Positions 17,407 through 27,272 of a DNA stretch of 64,000 nt are shown here, in pieces. This DNA is from Bradyrhizobium sp. ORS 285 (lineage in GTDB: Bacteria > Pseudomonadota > Alphaproteobacteria > Rhizobiales > Xanthobacteraceae): positions 4,547,001 through 4,611,000 of the forward strand of contig NZ_LT859959.1 in NCBI RefSeq assembly GCF_900176205.1, written 5' to 3'. The notes beneath the pieces were generated by a model. The model saw nothing but the letters and a program-made list of their open reading frames with translations. It did no database searches and had not been told where the DNA came from. Each line of letters starts with the position of its first letter. Within the stretch, counting starts at the first letter, position 1. Made by a program: the position numbers and the translations under genes.

Positions 17407-17823
17407 CTACTTCTCGCGCTCGGGACGCTGCTGACCCAGGCCCATCTTCTTCGCGAGCTGCGAACGTGTCACCGCGTAGTTCGGTGCCACCATGGGGTAG
17501 TCGGGCGGCAGGTTCCATTTGTCCCGATATTGCTCCGGCGTCATGTTGTACTGCGTGCGCAGGTGCCGGCGCAGCGACTTGAAGCGCTTGCCGTCCTCGA
17601 GACAGACCAGATAGTCCGGGTGAATCGACTTCTTCACCGGCACCGCGGGCCGCGCCGGCTCAGGCGCCGGCTCGCTGCGTCCGGCCGCCACGCGGGTCAG
17701 CGCCGCATGCACCTGGCTGATCAGCGAGGGGATCTCGGCCGCCGGCGTCGGATTGTTGCTGAGATAGGCCGACACGATGTCGGCCGTCAGATCGATAAAG
17801 CTCTTACCGGCCCCTTCGGTCAT
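17407..17823 (-). CDS. MucR/Ros-family transcriptional regulator lacking two zinc ligands
   Basis: 138 residues starting at ATG 17823 (MTEGAGKS); upstream extension to 17946 is not family-like. The N-terminal helix ([14 protein letters not shown]) is the oligomerisation region of the family. The C-terminal domain has [17 protein letters not shown] and [24 protein letters not shown]. In Ros the finger is C-x2-C-x9-H-x4-H; here the second Cys is Asp and the last His is replaced (TQY). This resembles the zinc-free Ml proteins of Mesorhizobium. It should bind AT-rich promoter DNA and control exopolysaccharide, motility or cell-cycle genes. Convergent with sufE. Confidence 0.88.
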   Translation of the reverse strand: MTEGAGKSFIDLTADIVSAYLSNNPTPAAEIPSLISQVHAALTRVAAGRSEPAPEPARPAVPVKKSIHPDYLVCLEDGKRFKSLRRHLRTQYNMTPEQYRDKWNLPPDYPMVAPNYAVTRSQLAKKMGLGQQRPEREK

Positions 17824-17949
17824 CGACCTTCTACCCCCCGCCGCTGTCGCGCACTGACTTTCACTCGCAAGTATCACCCATGCGAGTGCCCCGCGTCGTC
17901 TGTCAATTCTCCAAGCAATATGGGCGAATGACTGGCAAAATGACAATAA

Positions 17950-17987
17950 GGTGAGGACTTCTTCTTGAGAAGTCTGTCCTCGCCTCA
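17950..17987. repeat. inverted repeat upstream of the MucR-like gene
   Basis: A hairpin-capable sequence reads ggtgaggacttctt then gagaagt and gtcctcgcc. The arms pair over gaggac/gtcctc plus an inner acttct/agaagt. It lies about 130 bases upstream of the regulator start and just past the neighbouring gene's 3' end. It could be an autoregulatory operator, since MucR genes are autoregulated, or a terminator lacking a T-run. Confidence 0.35.
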
Positions 17988-18028
17988 GTACTGTGTCCGA
18001 TATGCCAGTCTAAGCACCCTGACGTGCC

Positions 18029-18958
18029 TCAGGCGCGCCCTTCCAGATGGGTGCGCAGCTCGTCGATCGAGGCGAATCGCATCATGCCCTCGGGCATCTG
18101 TGCTTCGATCGAGCCGTCGGAATAGAGCGAGTACGCCATTCCGTCGACCACGCCCGACTTGATGATGCTCGCGGCCGGGGCCTCCGTTTCCTGCGGCTCA
18201 GGCACCGGTGCAGGCTCGGGCTCCACGAAGGCCGGCGCAGCGCGCGTCAGACGGCGGGGGAATGGCGGCCGCAGGGATTCTGAGGCGCGCGTCCGCTCGG
18301 GCCGCGACCAGTTGTCGTCAAGAGCTGGAGGCGAAGGCTCCGGCGCGGGCTCATCGATGGGCGTCGCCGGCGGCTCGCTGAGCGGCGGCGAACTGAAATC
18401 CGTCGGCATCGGCTCTGCGGGGCGCTTGTCCGCACGCTCCCGCTCGCGTCGCGAGCTCGAGGCGAACAGCAGGTTGCGCCTGGGCCGCTCGGCGGGCTGC
18501 GCCGGCGGCTCGTCCGCCTCCTCCTCCACACTCGCCGCGCGCAGGGTCGCTGACAGGGACGACGACATCGGAGGCGGCGGCCTCGGGGCAGACGACAATG
18601 GCCCCGAAAGGTCAGGCATCCTTGGCCTCGGCCGCGGCGAACCGCCCTCGCGCCACATATCCTCGGACGGCGGCACTGGCGGCGTGTCGAGCTCAGGCTT
18701 GGTCATCGCGCCCGGGAGCTGCAGGGGCCGGACCTCGGTCTCGGAGGGATTGCGCGTCCGCAGCCGATGAGAAATCACCTTCAGCTCGCTCAGGACCGCC
18801 GAGAGGCCGAACAGGATGAGCCCGCTGCAGACGCCGAGGGTGCCCGACAGGATCAGCGTGTTGCCGAGACTGAACTCCTTGACCGGAATTCCCCAGGCGA
18901 TCGCTCCAAGCCCAGCCAGCACGGCCAGGGCCCCAGCGGCCAACAAAGCATTCATCAT
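18029..18958 (-). CDS. two-TM proline-rich hypothetical protein
   Basis: 309 residues. Two transmembrane segments (about 4-24 and 30-56) are followed by a long disordered region rich in Pro, Ser, Glu and Arg (about 75-255). A short conserved C-terminal patch follows (about 262-309): GVVDGMAYSLYSDGSIEAQMPEGMMRFASIDELRTHLE, which looks like a small folded domain on the cytosolic side. I do not recognise the family beyond its being a typical Bradyrhizobium hypothetical. ATG start; second Met adjacent. Confidence 0.75.
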   Translation of the reverse strand: MMNALLAAGALAVLAGLGAIAWGIPVKEFSLGNTLILSGTLGVCSGLILFGLSAVLSELKVISHRLRTRNPSETEVRPLQLPGAMTKPELDTPPVPPSEDMWREGGSPRPRPRMPDLSGPLSSAPRPPPPMSSSLSATLRAASVEEEADEPPAQPAERPRRNLLFASSSRRERERADKRPAEPMPTDFSSPPLSEPPATPIDEPAPEPSPPALDDNWSRPERTRASESLRPPFPRRLTRAAPAFVEPEPAPVPEPQETEAPAASIIKSGVVDGMAYSLYSDGSIEAQMPEGMMRFASIDELRTHLEGRA

Positions 18959-19398
18959 TCGAACCTATCCCCTAATGCGTCGGTTCCGGACGGCGTCCCG
19001 ACCGATATCACACTAGCTAGCAGCGGTTGCCCCGCGTCCCCGGCTCGTTCTAGTCGAAATCCGCGACAATTTGCAGCAGAACTTCGGCTGGACCGTCGTC
19101 TCACCCCGATCGAGGGGCATCGCGCGCCACGATAGCGCCACATTCCGCCCCGCCCAACCCACGGAACCCGCTCAGGTTCCTCCGGGTTTGTCCCGAGGCC
19201 GGTGGTTCAGGACGCGTTCATGTCGCTGTGCCAATATGGCGCCAAGCAGCCGAAATTCGGGCTCCTGCTGCACTGCGATGGAAGCGTGACGTTCATATTT
19301 CCAACACCTCGGAAACCGGGACGCGCTATACGCAGGCGGGGAACACAGCCTGAAGCGCGGAAGCGGGGTCGTTAGGGGACGCCGGGTCACACTCAGCC
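18959..19398. other. divergent intergenic region, nothing assigned
   Basis: 440 bases between the two-TM proline-rich gene and the glycosyltransferase gene. Several short frames cross it, but none has a plausible start, composition or recognisable protein. No strong hairpin, repeat or promoter was identified. Confidence 0.4.
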
Positions 19399-21051
19399 AT
19401 GACATCGATAACCACTTCGGTCCTCGAGACGCCGACGCGGCGGACCCTCGAGCGGACTTGTGACGATCTTGCCATGTTCGCGCTCGCCGCCGTCGCGGTG
19501 GTGGCCGGACTGACATTCCGCGATTATGGCCTCGGCTGGGATGACTACACCCACGCCGAATACGCCGATCTGTTGCTGCGCATGTATGGTTCCGGTTTCA
19601 GGGACCAGGCGGCACTGTCGTTCGCCAATCTCTATATGTACGGCGGCGGGTTCGACATGGTTGCAGCCCTGCTGCACAAGATCTTGCCGCTGGAGCTGTT
19701 CGAGACGCGCCGGTTGGTCGGCGCGATCGTCGGGCTGATCGGTCTCGGTGTGACCTGGCGCTTGGCGCGCCGGATCGGCGGCGCCGTGGCGGGTCTTGCC
19801 GCCCTGCTGCTGCTGGCTCTGTGCCCGATCTTCTACGGCCACATGTTCATGAACCCGAAGGACGCGCCCTTCGCGGTTGCCATGGTCGTGCTGCTGATGG
19901 GACTCGTGCGCTTGGCCGACGAGTACCCCTACCCCTCGCCGCGCACCATCCTGGTCCTTGGCCTGGGTGCCGGCTTCTCGATCGGCTCGCGCATCCTCGG
20001 CGGCATGGCGGTGGTCTACGCCATGGTCGGCTTCATGCCGTTGTTCATCGAGGAGTACCGCACGCAAGGCGCCCGCGAGGCGGTTCGTCGCTTCGCCAGC
20101 GTGCTCTACATGCTGATCCCCGGCCTGATCCTCGGCTACCTGATCATGGGCCTGATCTGGCCGTGGTCGATCATCGAGCCGGCCAATCCGTTCCGGGCGC
20201 TGACCTATTTCTCCCACTTCTTCGAGAAGCCGTGGAAGGAGATGTTCGACGGCGCGCTGGTCTCGGTGCCGGACATGCCGTGGTCCTATCTGCCGACGCT
20301 GTTCGCCCTGCAGCTACCGGAACTGATGATCGCGCTGTTCGTGGCCGGCGTGGTGGCCACGCTGATGTCGCTGTCGCGGCCGGACATGCCGGCGCGGCAG
20401 AAGAGCATCCTGTTGATGCTGACCCTGGCAGCGACGCTGCCGATCCTGATCGCAATCGTCAAACGCCCTGCCCTCTACAACGGCATCCGCCACTTCGTGT
20501 TCGTGATCCCGCCGATGGCGCTGCTCGGCGGCGTCGCCTTCGCGTGGCTGTTGTCCTGGCTCAACAATGACGAGCGCCGCAGCTGGCAGCCAGTGGCGAT
20601 CGCCGCCTTCTGCTTCGGCCTGCTGCTGCCGCTCGCCGAGATGATCCGGCTGCATCCCTATCAATACACCCACTTCAACTACATCGCCGGCACGGTGCGC
20701 GAAGCCGACACCCGCTTCATGCTCGACTATTGGGGCTTGGCGCTGAAGCAGGCCTCGGACGGGCTCAAGGAACAGCTCGACGAGCGCCAGGAGGTGCCGC
20801 CGATCGGGCACAAATGGAAGGTCGCCGTCTGCGGTCCGCAACGCCCTGCCCAGGTCGCGCTCGGCCCGGACTTCACCATCGGCTGGGACAGCCATGCGGC
20901 GGACTTCGCGATGACGCTCGGCGAGTTCTACTGCAAGGGACTGACCGCCCCCGTGATGGTCGAGATCAAGCGCGACGACGTCGTGTTCGCCCGGGTCTAC
21001 GACATCCGCGGCCGCAGCATCTCCAGCCTGCTCTCGATCCCGGCGCCGTGA
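19399..21051 (+). CDS. GT-C (family 39/PMT-like) glycosyltransferase, membrane protein
   Basis: 550 residues with about ten transmembrane segments. The first large loop after TM1 carries the acidic motif GLGWDDYTHAEY (about residues 48-59), where GT-C enzymes hold the catalytic/metal-binding aspartate, and MFMNPKDAPFA in the next loop is typical of family 39. It should transfer a sugar from a polyprenyl-phosphate donor to a lipid or protein acceptor on the periplasmic face. The C-terminal 100 residues are a soluble domain. Acceptor and sugar are unknown. A 10-bp perfect stem follows the stop. Confidence 0.88.
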   Translation: MTSITTSVLETPTRRTLERTCDDLAMFALAAVAVVAGLTFRDYGLGWDDYTHAEYADLLLRMYGSGFRDQAALSFANLYMYGGGFDMVAALLHKILPLELFETRRLVGAIVGLIGLGVTWRLARRIGGAVAGLAALLLLALCPIFYGHMFMNPKDAPFAVAMVVLLMGLVRLADEYPYPSPRTILVLGLGAGFSIGSRILGGMAVVYAMVGFMPLFIEEYRTQGAREAVRRFASVLYMLIPGLILGYLIMGLIWPWSIIEPANPFRALTYFSHFFEKPWKEMFDGALVSVPDMPWSYLPTLFALQLPELMIALFVAGVVATLMSLSRPDMPARQKSILLMLTLAATLPILIAIVKRPALYNGIRHFVFVIPPMALLGGVAFAWLLSWLNNDERRSWQPVAIAAFCFGLLLPLAEMIRLHPYQYTHFNYIAGTVREADTRFMLDYWGLALKQASDGLKEQLDERQEVPPIGHKWKVAVCGPQRPAQVALGPDFTIGWDSHAADFAMTLGEFYCKGLTAPVMVEIKRDDVVFARVYDIRGRSISSLLSIPAP

Positions 21052-21082
21052 GGCGCCAGCTCAGCCAAACGACATGACTGCC

Positions 21083-21113
21083 CTCCCGGCTCCGCGCCTT
21101 GCCGAGCCGGGAG
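21083..21113 (+). terminator. hairpin after the GT-C gene (no T-run)
   Basis: ctcccggctc (21083-21092) pairs perfectly with gagccgggag (21104-21113) around an 11-base loop. There is no uridine tract, so this is a possible Rho-dependent stop or mRNA end stabiliser rather than a canonical intrinsic terminator. Confidence 0.4.
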
Positions 21114-21157
21114 AGGCCGCTTAGGCTCCGATCAACCCTGAGAGATCGGAGAATGCC

Positions 21158-21937
21158 ATGTCGCCAGCCGAAGCGCGTCTGAAGGAAGTGCCGTCGAACA
21201 TGACGGAGGCGGAGTGGTCGCAGCGGGTCAACCTCGCCGCCGCCTACCGCCTGGTCGCGATGTTCGGCTGGGACGACCTGGTCGACACCCACATCTCGGC
21301 CCGCGTGCCCGGCCCCGAGCATCACTTCCTGATCAACCCCTACGGCCTGCTGTTCGAAGAGATCACCGCCTCCAGCCTGATCAAGGTCGACCTCTACGGC
21401 AACCAGCTCTCCGAGAGCGAGTACAGCATCAACCCCGCCGGCTTCACCATCCATTCGGCGATCCACGAGGTGCGCGAGGACGCCGGCTGCGTCATCCATC
21501 TGCACACGCTGGACGGCGTCGCGGTGTCGAGCTGCGCCGACGGCCTGCTGCCCGCGAACCAGATCGCGCAATACGTCACCCACGACCTCGCTTATCACGA
21601 CTACGAAGGCGTCGCGCTGGACCATGACGAGCGGCCGCGGCTGCAGCGCGACCTCGGCACCAAGCACCACATGCTGCTGCGCAATCACGGCACGCTGACC
21701 GTCGGCCGCTCGGTCGCCTCGGCGTTCGAGCGCATGTATCACCTCGAGCGCGCCTGCTCGATCCAGGTCCGCACCCGCACGCTGGGTCCGTTGGCCTATC
21801 CGGTCCGCGACGAGGTCATCGACAAGAACGCGAAGCTGTTCGACAACGAGGAGCGCGTGGAGCTCCGTTCCAATCAGCTGGTCTGGCCGCCGCTGCTGCG
21901 CCGGCTCGATCGGGTCAATCCGGGCTACCGGAATTGA
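21158..21937 (+). CDS. class II aldolase/adducin family protein
   Basis: 259 residues, full length. The zinc ligands of the family are visible: H114 and H116 in VIHLHTLDG and H177 in RNHGTLTVG. N-terminal NLAAAYRLVAMFGWDDLVDTHISARVPG is the usual opening. Homologues cleave fuculose-, ribulose- or related phosphates or decarboxylate, but this branch (common in alphaproteobacteria as a lone gene) has no assigned substrate. A strong intrinsic terminator follows. Confidence 0.9.
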   Translation: MSPAEARLKEVPSNMTEAEWSQRVNLAAAYRLVAMFGWDDLVDTHISARVPGPEHHFLINPYGLLFEEITASSLIKVDLYGNQLSESEYSINPAGFTIHSAIHEVREDAGCVIHLHTLDGVAVSSCADGLLPANQIAQYVTHDLAYHDYEGVALDHDERPRLQRDLGTKHHMLLRNHGTLTVGRSVASAFERMYHLERACSIQVRTRTLGPLAYPVRDEVIDKNAKLFDNEERVELRSNQLVWPPLLRRLDRVNPGYRN

Positions 21938-21992
21938 TCGTCGCGTGCTGATCGGCTATAATGAGCCATCACCCTCTACGCTATTTGGAATG

Positions 21993-22022
21993 AAACGCCG
22001 CCCAATTCCGGGCGGCGTTTTC
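21993..22022 (+). terminator. intrinsic terminator, probably bidirectional
   Basis: aaacgccgccc (21993-22003) and gggcggcgttt (22010-22020) form a perfect 11-bp stem around a 6-base loop, followed by a short T-run. The minus strand also ends in TTT, so it can terminate both the aldolase gene and the convergent hypothetical gene. Confidence 0.85.
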
Positions 22023-22032
22023 TATGGGTCCG

Positions 22033-22572
22033 TCAGCAGCACACCGACCGAGCAGAGCCCCGTCGTTCCGGCAGGCTGTGCAGTTGCTGCAGCTCCTCGG
22101 CCAGCCGGCGCTCGACGAACCGCCGCTCATGCTCGGCGAGCCGGGTCGCCAGCAGCTTGCGATAGCGCCGCACATTCGCTTCGCGGGAGAACCGCAGCCG
22201 GGCGGCGGGGCGCATCCGGCCTGCAATCCCGGGCGCGTTATCGGCCGCAGCGCCATCGGCCTCGACATCGACCCGCGGAACGATGCGCATCGCGGCACCG
22301 CCGCGCGGGCGCGGCGGCTGATCCTCGCGATCGAGCTGGCGCAGCGCGCCGAGAATGTCCGACAGACGGAGCGGCCTGGCAAGGCCCGGGATCTTGCGCA
22401 GGCCGGGCTGCGACTCCACGGCGTACATGTCCGACGCCCAGGATGACAGGATCAGCCGCTTCTCGGCGCGCGACAATTTCGCGTCGTTCAACAGATCCGT
22501 CGGGGACGCGTAATGCGAGACCGGATGGAAACCGGTACCGCCCGCGGTGATCGAAACACGGTGCTCGCTCAT
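22033..22572 (-). CDS. conserved hypothetical protein
   Basis: 179 residues, soluble, Arg-rich. Contains HYASPTDLLNDAKLSRAEKRLILSSWASDMYAVES, a segment resembling short alphaproteobacterial proteins with a helical 'LSRAEKRxILxxWASD' patch, then LSDILGALRQLDRED and a basic C-terminus. No catalytic motif. The reverse-strand terminator at 21993-22022 lies just past its stop. It precedes nothing on its strand but follows hsp20 by about 80 bases, so co-expression in heat shock is possible. Function unknown. Confidence 0.75.
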   Translation of the reverse strand: MSEHRVSITAGGTGFHPVSHYASPTDLLNDAKLSRAEKRLILSSWASDMYAVESQPGLRKIPGLARPLRLSDILGALRQLDREDQPPRPRGGAAMRIVPRVDVEADGAAADNAPGIAGRMRPAARLRFSREANVRRYRKLLATRLAEHERRFVERRLAEELQQLHSLPERRGSARSVCC

Positions 22573-22654
22573 GGCGTGTCTCCTTCACTCCTTTCCACAA
22601 GACACAGATAGTGCATCGACGCGGGCGATGCGCCCGCGTCGCGGGCCACAAAAG

Positions 22655-23104
22655 TCAGGCCGCCCTCGGCTGCGCGATCTGCTCGACGGGCGCCGTGCCG
22701 ATGGCGATCCGCCGCGGCTTCATCGCCTCGGGGATCTCGCGCACCAGCTCGATCCGCAGCAGGCCGTTGTCGAACGAGGCGTTCGTCACCTGCACATAGT
22801 CGGCAAGATTGAACTGCCGCTTGAAGGGCCGCGACGAAATGCCCTGATACAGGTACTCGCGGGTTTCCTTGTCCGCCTTGCGGCCCTCCACCGTCAGCAC
22901 ATTGTGCTCGGCGGTGATGGTGAGCTCATCCGGCGCGAAGCCGGCCAGGGCCAGGGAGATCTGATAGCGGTCGTCGCCGATCCGCTCGATGTTGCAGGGG
23001 GGATAGTTGTCCTCGACGGCGCGCTGGGTCTCGTCGAGCAGGCTGAACAGCCGGTCGAAGCCGATGGTCGAACGCCACAGCGGGCTGAAATCATACGTCC
23101 TCAT
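22655..23104 (-). CDS. small heat-shock protein, Hsp20/IbpA type
   Basis: 149 residues. An alpha-crystallin domain (about 33-130) includes YQISLALAGFAPDELTITAEHNVLTVEGRK and the closing FDNGLLRIELVREIPEAMKPRRI; the N-terminal YDFSPLWRSTIGFDRLF is typical of rhizobial class A sHsps. It is an ATP-independent holdase that binds unfolding proteins. ATG 23104 was chosen over the TTG two codons earlier because aggagg (minus strand, 23113-23118) sits 8 bases away. The 5' leader forms a ROSE thermometer that sequesters this site. Confidence 0.95.
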   Translation of the reverse strand: MRTYDFSPLWRSTIGFDRLFSLLDETQRAVEDNYPPCNIERIGDDRYQISLALAGFAPDELTITAEHNVLTVEGRKADKETREYLYQGISSRPFKRQFNLADYVQVTNASFDNGLLRIELVREIPEAMKPRRIAIGTAPVEQIAQPRAA

Positions 23105-23258
23105 AGCCAAGTCCTCCTAGGAGCAAGATGGATACGAAGGAGCGCCGAGCCGATGCAGGACTACTTCTGAGAACCAGACAAGCGGTCGAACCAGACAAGC
23201 GGTCAGCGCCCAGATCATCGCCGGGCCCCGAGGGCACCCGGCGCCGCCGAAGCGGCGA
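23105..23258 (-). ncRNA. ROSE-family RNA thermometer in the hsp20 5' leader
   Basis: Reading the minus strand, the leader starts with a GC-rich hairpin (gccgccgcttcggcggc, about 23240-23257), then a second hairpin (cgggtgccctcggggcccgg, about 23221-23240), and ends with the diagnostic ttgctcctaggaggac (about 23112-23127). In that last part the Shine-Dalgarno pairs imperfectly with the upstream TTGCTCCT, just before the ATG. This is the layout of ROSE elements described for Bradyrhizobium sHsp genes: the ribosome site is masked at growth temperature and melts on heat shock. Confidence 0.85.
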
Positions 23259-23263
23259 CAAAC

Positions 23264-23291
23264 GACTTAGAAAAACGTCGGCCTGTTTCAA
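23264..23291 (-). promoter_or_regulatory. sigma-70-like promoter of hsp20
   Basis: Minus strand ttgaaa (23291-23286), 16-base spacer, taagtc (23269-23264). A start about seven bases downstream would fall at about 23257, just where the first ROSE hairpin begins, which supports the pairing. Confidence 0.5.
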
Positions 23292-23341
23292 GAGCCTTCC
23301 GTCGATTTTTTTTGCCACGAGCCGGACGGTATCTCCAGGCG

Positions 23342-23572
23342 TCACGCTGCCACAGCCGACAGCCGCTGCAGCCGCATGGTTGCCTCGCGCAACACGCTGA
23401 CCAGCCGCTCGCGCTCGCGCGGATCGATGTCGCCACGCGACAGCACCGCCTGGCAATGCGCGACGACGCGCTGCTCGCTTTCGATCAGAAACCGCGTCAG
23501 CCGCCTGGGATCAGCGACCGCCATGACGGCGGTCGGATTTGGTGGCGGATGATTGTACTGCCAGGCAGGCAT
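23342..23572 (-). CDS. possible small protein upstream of hsp20
   Basis: 76 residues from ATG 23572 (MPAWQYNHPPPNPTAV), with a helical Arg/Glu-rich remainder (RRLTRFLIESEQRVVAHCQAVLSRGDIDPRERERLVSVLREATMRL is two helices in appearance). Codon use fits the genome, and ggggg lies upstream. No family recognised. It is upstream of the hsp20 promoter on the same strand. Could be a spurious frame. Confidence 0.4.
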   Translation of the reverse strand: MPAWQYNHPPPNPTAVMAVADPRRLTRFLIESEQRVVAHCQAVLSRGDIDPRERERLVSVLREATMRLQRLSAVAA

Positions 23573-23788
23573 AATCGCCCCCGCGAACGCGCTTTGCGCT
23601 GCACTGAGACGGGCGGCGCGACAGCGCCCCAACCGCACCTCCCGTCGACCGTCGGTCCGTCAGTCGACCGGTCGCGCTCTGGCGATTGTGGCCGGCTCTG
23701 GACGAATTGCGGTCGTAGCTCCGACTAATAGCCGCGTGTTGTGGCCGATCCACGGCCAGCGACGGCAGCAACTAACTTTCTTTTGAAG

Positions 23789-23826
23789 AGCCGTGACGGA
23801 CGGCGCGTCCGGCAGTCCGTCACGGC
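23789..23826 (-). terminator. hairpin at the end of groEL
   Basis: agccgtgacgga (23789-23800) and tccgtcacggct (23815-23826) form a perfect 12-bp stem with a 14-base loop immediately after the groEL stop codon. No strong T-run follows on the minus strand. Confidence 0.55.
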
Positions 23827-23835
23827 TGAGAGCGA

Positions 23836-25497
<1,662 letters not shown>

Positions 25498-25818
25498 TCA
25501 CGCGGCCTTCTTGGCCGCGGCGGGCTTGTCGACAATGCCGAGCAGGTCGCTCTCCTTCATGATCAGGAGATCCTTGCCGTCGATCTTCACCTCGGTGCCC
25601 GACCACTTGCCGAACAGCACGCGGTCGCCCGCCTTGACGTCGAGCGGCACCAGTTGCCCCTGCTCATTCCGCGCCCCAGGCCCCGCGGCGACGATCTCGC
25701 CCTCCTGCGGCTTCTCCTTGGCGGTGTCGGGAATGATGATGCCGCCCTTGGTCTTCTCCTCGGCATCGATACGGCGCACGAGCACGCGGTCGTGCAATGG
25801 ACGGAAATGCATGCACAT
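25498..25818 (-). CDS. groS: co-chaperonin GroES (Hsp10)
   Basis: 106 residues. Begins [14 protein letters not shown] (with MC in front: ATG 25818 or 25812), contains the mobile loop [21 protein letters not shown] and [33 protein letters not shown]. It caps the GroEL ring. The Lys/Ala tail (KPAAAKKAA) is slightly longer than average. aaggagg lies upstream of the start. Transcribed with groEL from a promoter in the 25819-26034 gap. Confidence 0.97.
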   Translation of the reverse strand: MCMHFRPLHDRVLVRRIDAEEKTKGGIIIPDTAKEKPQEGEIVAAGPGARNEQGQLVPLDVKAGDRVLFGKWSGTEVKIDGKDLLIMKESDLLGIVDKPAAAKKAA

Positions 25819-25883
25819 CCTCCTTCACAAGATCAGCGATGTCATAGGCCTCGGGTCCCATGAGGCCCCCGGGCGAGCAACGA

Positions 25884-25911
25884 CCTAGGAAAGCCGAACT
25901 TTTCGTTCAAG
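25884..25911 (-). promoter_or_regulatory. candidate RpoH (sigma-32) promoter for groESL
   Basis: Minus strand cttg (start of cttgaac, 25911-25905) then 18 bases then cctaggt (25889-25883). This partly matches the alphaproteobacterial RpoH pattern CTTG-N17/18-CYTATNT. The -10 differs at two positions. It lies 66 bases upstream of groES. Confidence 0.4.
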
Positions 25912-25928
25912 AGGGTCACGAAAAATTT

Positions 25929-25955
25929 TTGGCACTCGGTGGGAACGATTGCCAG
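25929..25955. promoter_or_regulatory. degenerate CIRCE-like inverted repeat
   Basis: ttggcactc-N9-gattgccag keeps the exact 9-9-9 geometry of CIRCE (TTAGCACTC-N9-GAGTGCTAA), with 7 of 9 arm positions complementary. It lies between groES (minus) and the HtrA gene (plus), 18 bases upstream of the candidate RpoH -35. It could be an HrcA operator or a decayed one. Confidence 0.4.
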
Positions 25956-26034
25956 GACGGCCCTTGACCGCGGCAGCCGTCCTGACCAGTTCTACGGGCG
26001 CCAAAATCCGCCCCCGTCCGTCGAGGAAAAAACG

Positions 26035-27132
26035 ATGCAGATTCTGCGTTGTCTCCGGCCTTTGGTTCTGATGCCGGCGATCCTGCTCTCTCTCCTGGCT
26101 GCGCCTGCCCTCGCCCAGATCCCTGACCTCAAGCTCGGCCGCGTGCCGACGCTGGCGCCGCTGGTGAAGGAGGTCACGCCGGCCGTGGTCAACATCTCGG
26201 TCGAAGGCAAGGTCCGGCAGGACAACCCGCTCTATCAGGACCCACTGTTCCGCGACTTCTTCGATGTGCCGAAGCAGGTCGAGAAGCAGATCAGCGCCAC
26301 CGGCTCCGGCGTGATCGTCGATGCTGCCAGGGGCTACGTGATGACGGCCAATCACGTCGTCGAGCATGTCACCACCGCCCAAATCCGCACCAAGGACGGC
26401 CGCAAATTCTCCGCCCGTCTGGTCGGACGCGATCCCGCCACCGACATCGCACTGCTCCAAATCAAGGACCCGACCGAGCTGAAAGCGATCGCAATGGGCG
26501 ACAGCGATGCGCTGGAGGTCGGCGACTTCGTGATCGCGGTCGGCAATCCATTCGGCCTCGGCCAGACCGTCACCTCCGGCCTCGTCAGCGCGCTCGGCCG
26601 CACCGGTCTCGGCAAGCAGGGCTATGAGGATTTCATCCAGACCGATGCTGCGATCAATCCCGGCAATTCCGGCGGCGCTCTGATCAACCTGCGCGGCGAG
26701 TTGGTCGGCATCAACACCGCGATCATCTCGCCCGGAGGCGGCAATGTCGGCATCGGCTTCGCCGTGCCGATCAACATGGCGCGGCGGGTGATGGAGCAGC
26801 TGGTCGCCAACGGCCGCGTCGATCGCGGACGCATCGGTGTCACCCTGCTCGATCTGGATTCGGCGGCGGACGGCCGCGTCGTCGGCGCGCGGGTCGCCGA
26901 CGTGAGCGTGGGCTCGCCCGCGGAACGGGCAGGCCTGCGCAAGGGCGACATCATCGTGAAGGCCAACGACATGCCCGTGCGCAGCGCGACGCAGGTGCGC
27001 AATCTCATCGGCCTGACGCCGGTCGGACAGCGCGTCCGCCTGGTGTTCGAGCGCGACCGCGCGCTCGGCAATGCGACGGTCGAGGTCGCTCCGATCGCGG
27101 AGGAGCGGGCGCGCATGCGCACGTCGGGTTGA
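26035..27132 (+). CDS. HtrA/DegP-family periplasmic serine protease with one PDZ domain
   Basis: 365 residues from ATG 26035 (gaggaaa just upstream); the frame extends to 25939 but the signal peptide begins here, with predicted cleavage after APALA (residue 27). Trypsin-like domain with catalytic triad H107 (TANHVVEH), D137 (ATDIAL), S212 (NPGNSGGAL). A single PDZ domain occupies about 270-355 (GSPAERAGLRKGDIIVKAND), as in DegS-like or short DegQ proteins. It would degrade misfolded periplasmic proteins. Divergent from groESL, sharing a 216-base regulatory gap, which fits stress co-regulation. Confidence 0.93.
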   Translation: MQILRCLRPLVLMPAILLSLLAAPALAQIPDLKLGRVPTLAPLVKEVTPAVVNISVEGKVRQDNPLYQDPLFRDFFDVPKQVEKQISATGSGVIVDAARGYVMTANHVVEHVTTAQIRTKDGRKFSARLVGRDPATDIALLQIKDPTELKAIAMGDSDALEVGDFVIAVGNPFGLGQTVTSGLVSALGRTGLGKQGYEDFIQTDAAINPGNSGGALINLRGELVGINTAIISPGGGNVGIGFAVPINMARRVMEQLVANGRVDRGRIGVTLLDLDSAADGRVVGARVADVSVGSPAERAGLRKGDIIVKANDMPVRSATQVRNLIGLTPVGQRVRLVFERDRALGNATVEVAPIAEERARMRTSG

Positions 27133-27272
27133 GGATGGCTCGGCCCTCAGCCTGTACGACATCAATTCGAGTCAAATTTTACCGTCCATCAAGCATGCAG
27201 TCAGACGAGGATACCTCCCTAAAGGCCTGTTAAGTGCCGTGCCGCCTATTGCAACCCCGCGGAGGTATTGAA

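Noticed and set aside
25929..25955. Canonical CIRCE operator
   Set aside because: Geometry fits but arms deviate from TTAGCACTC/GAGTGCTAA; kept only as a CIRCE-like candidate.
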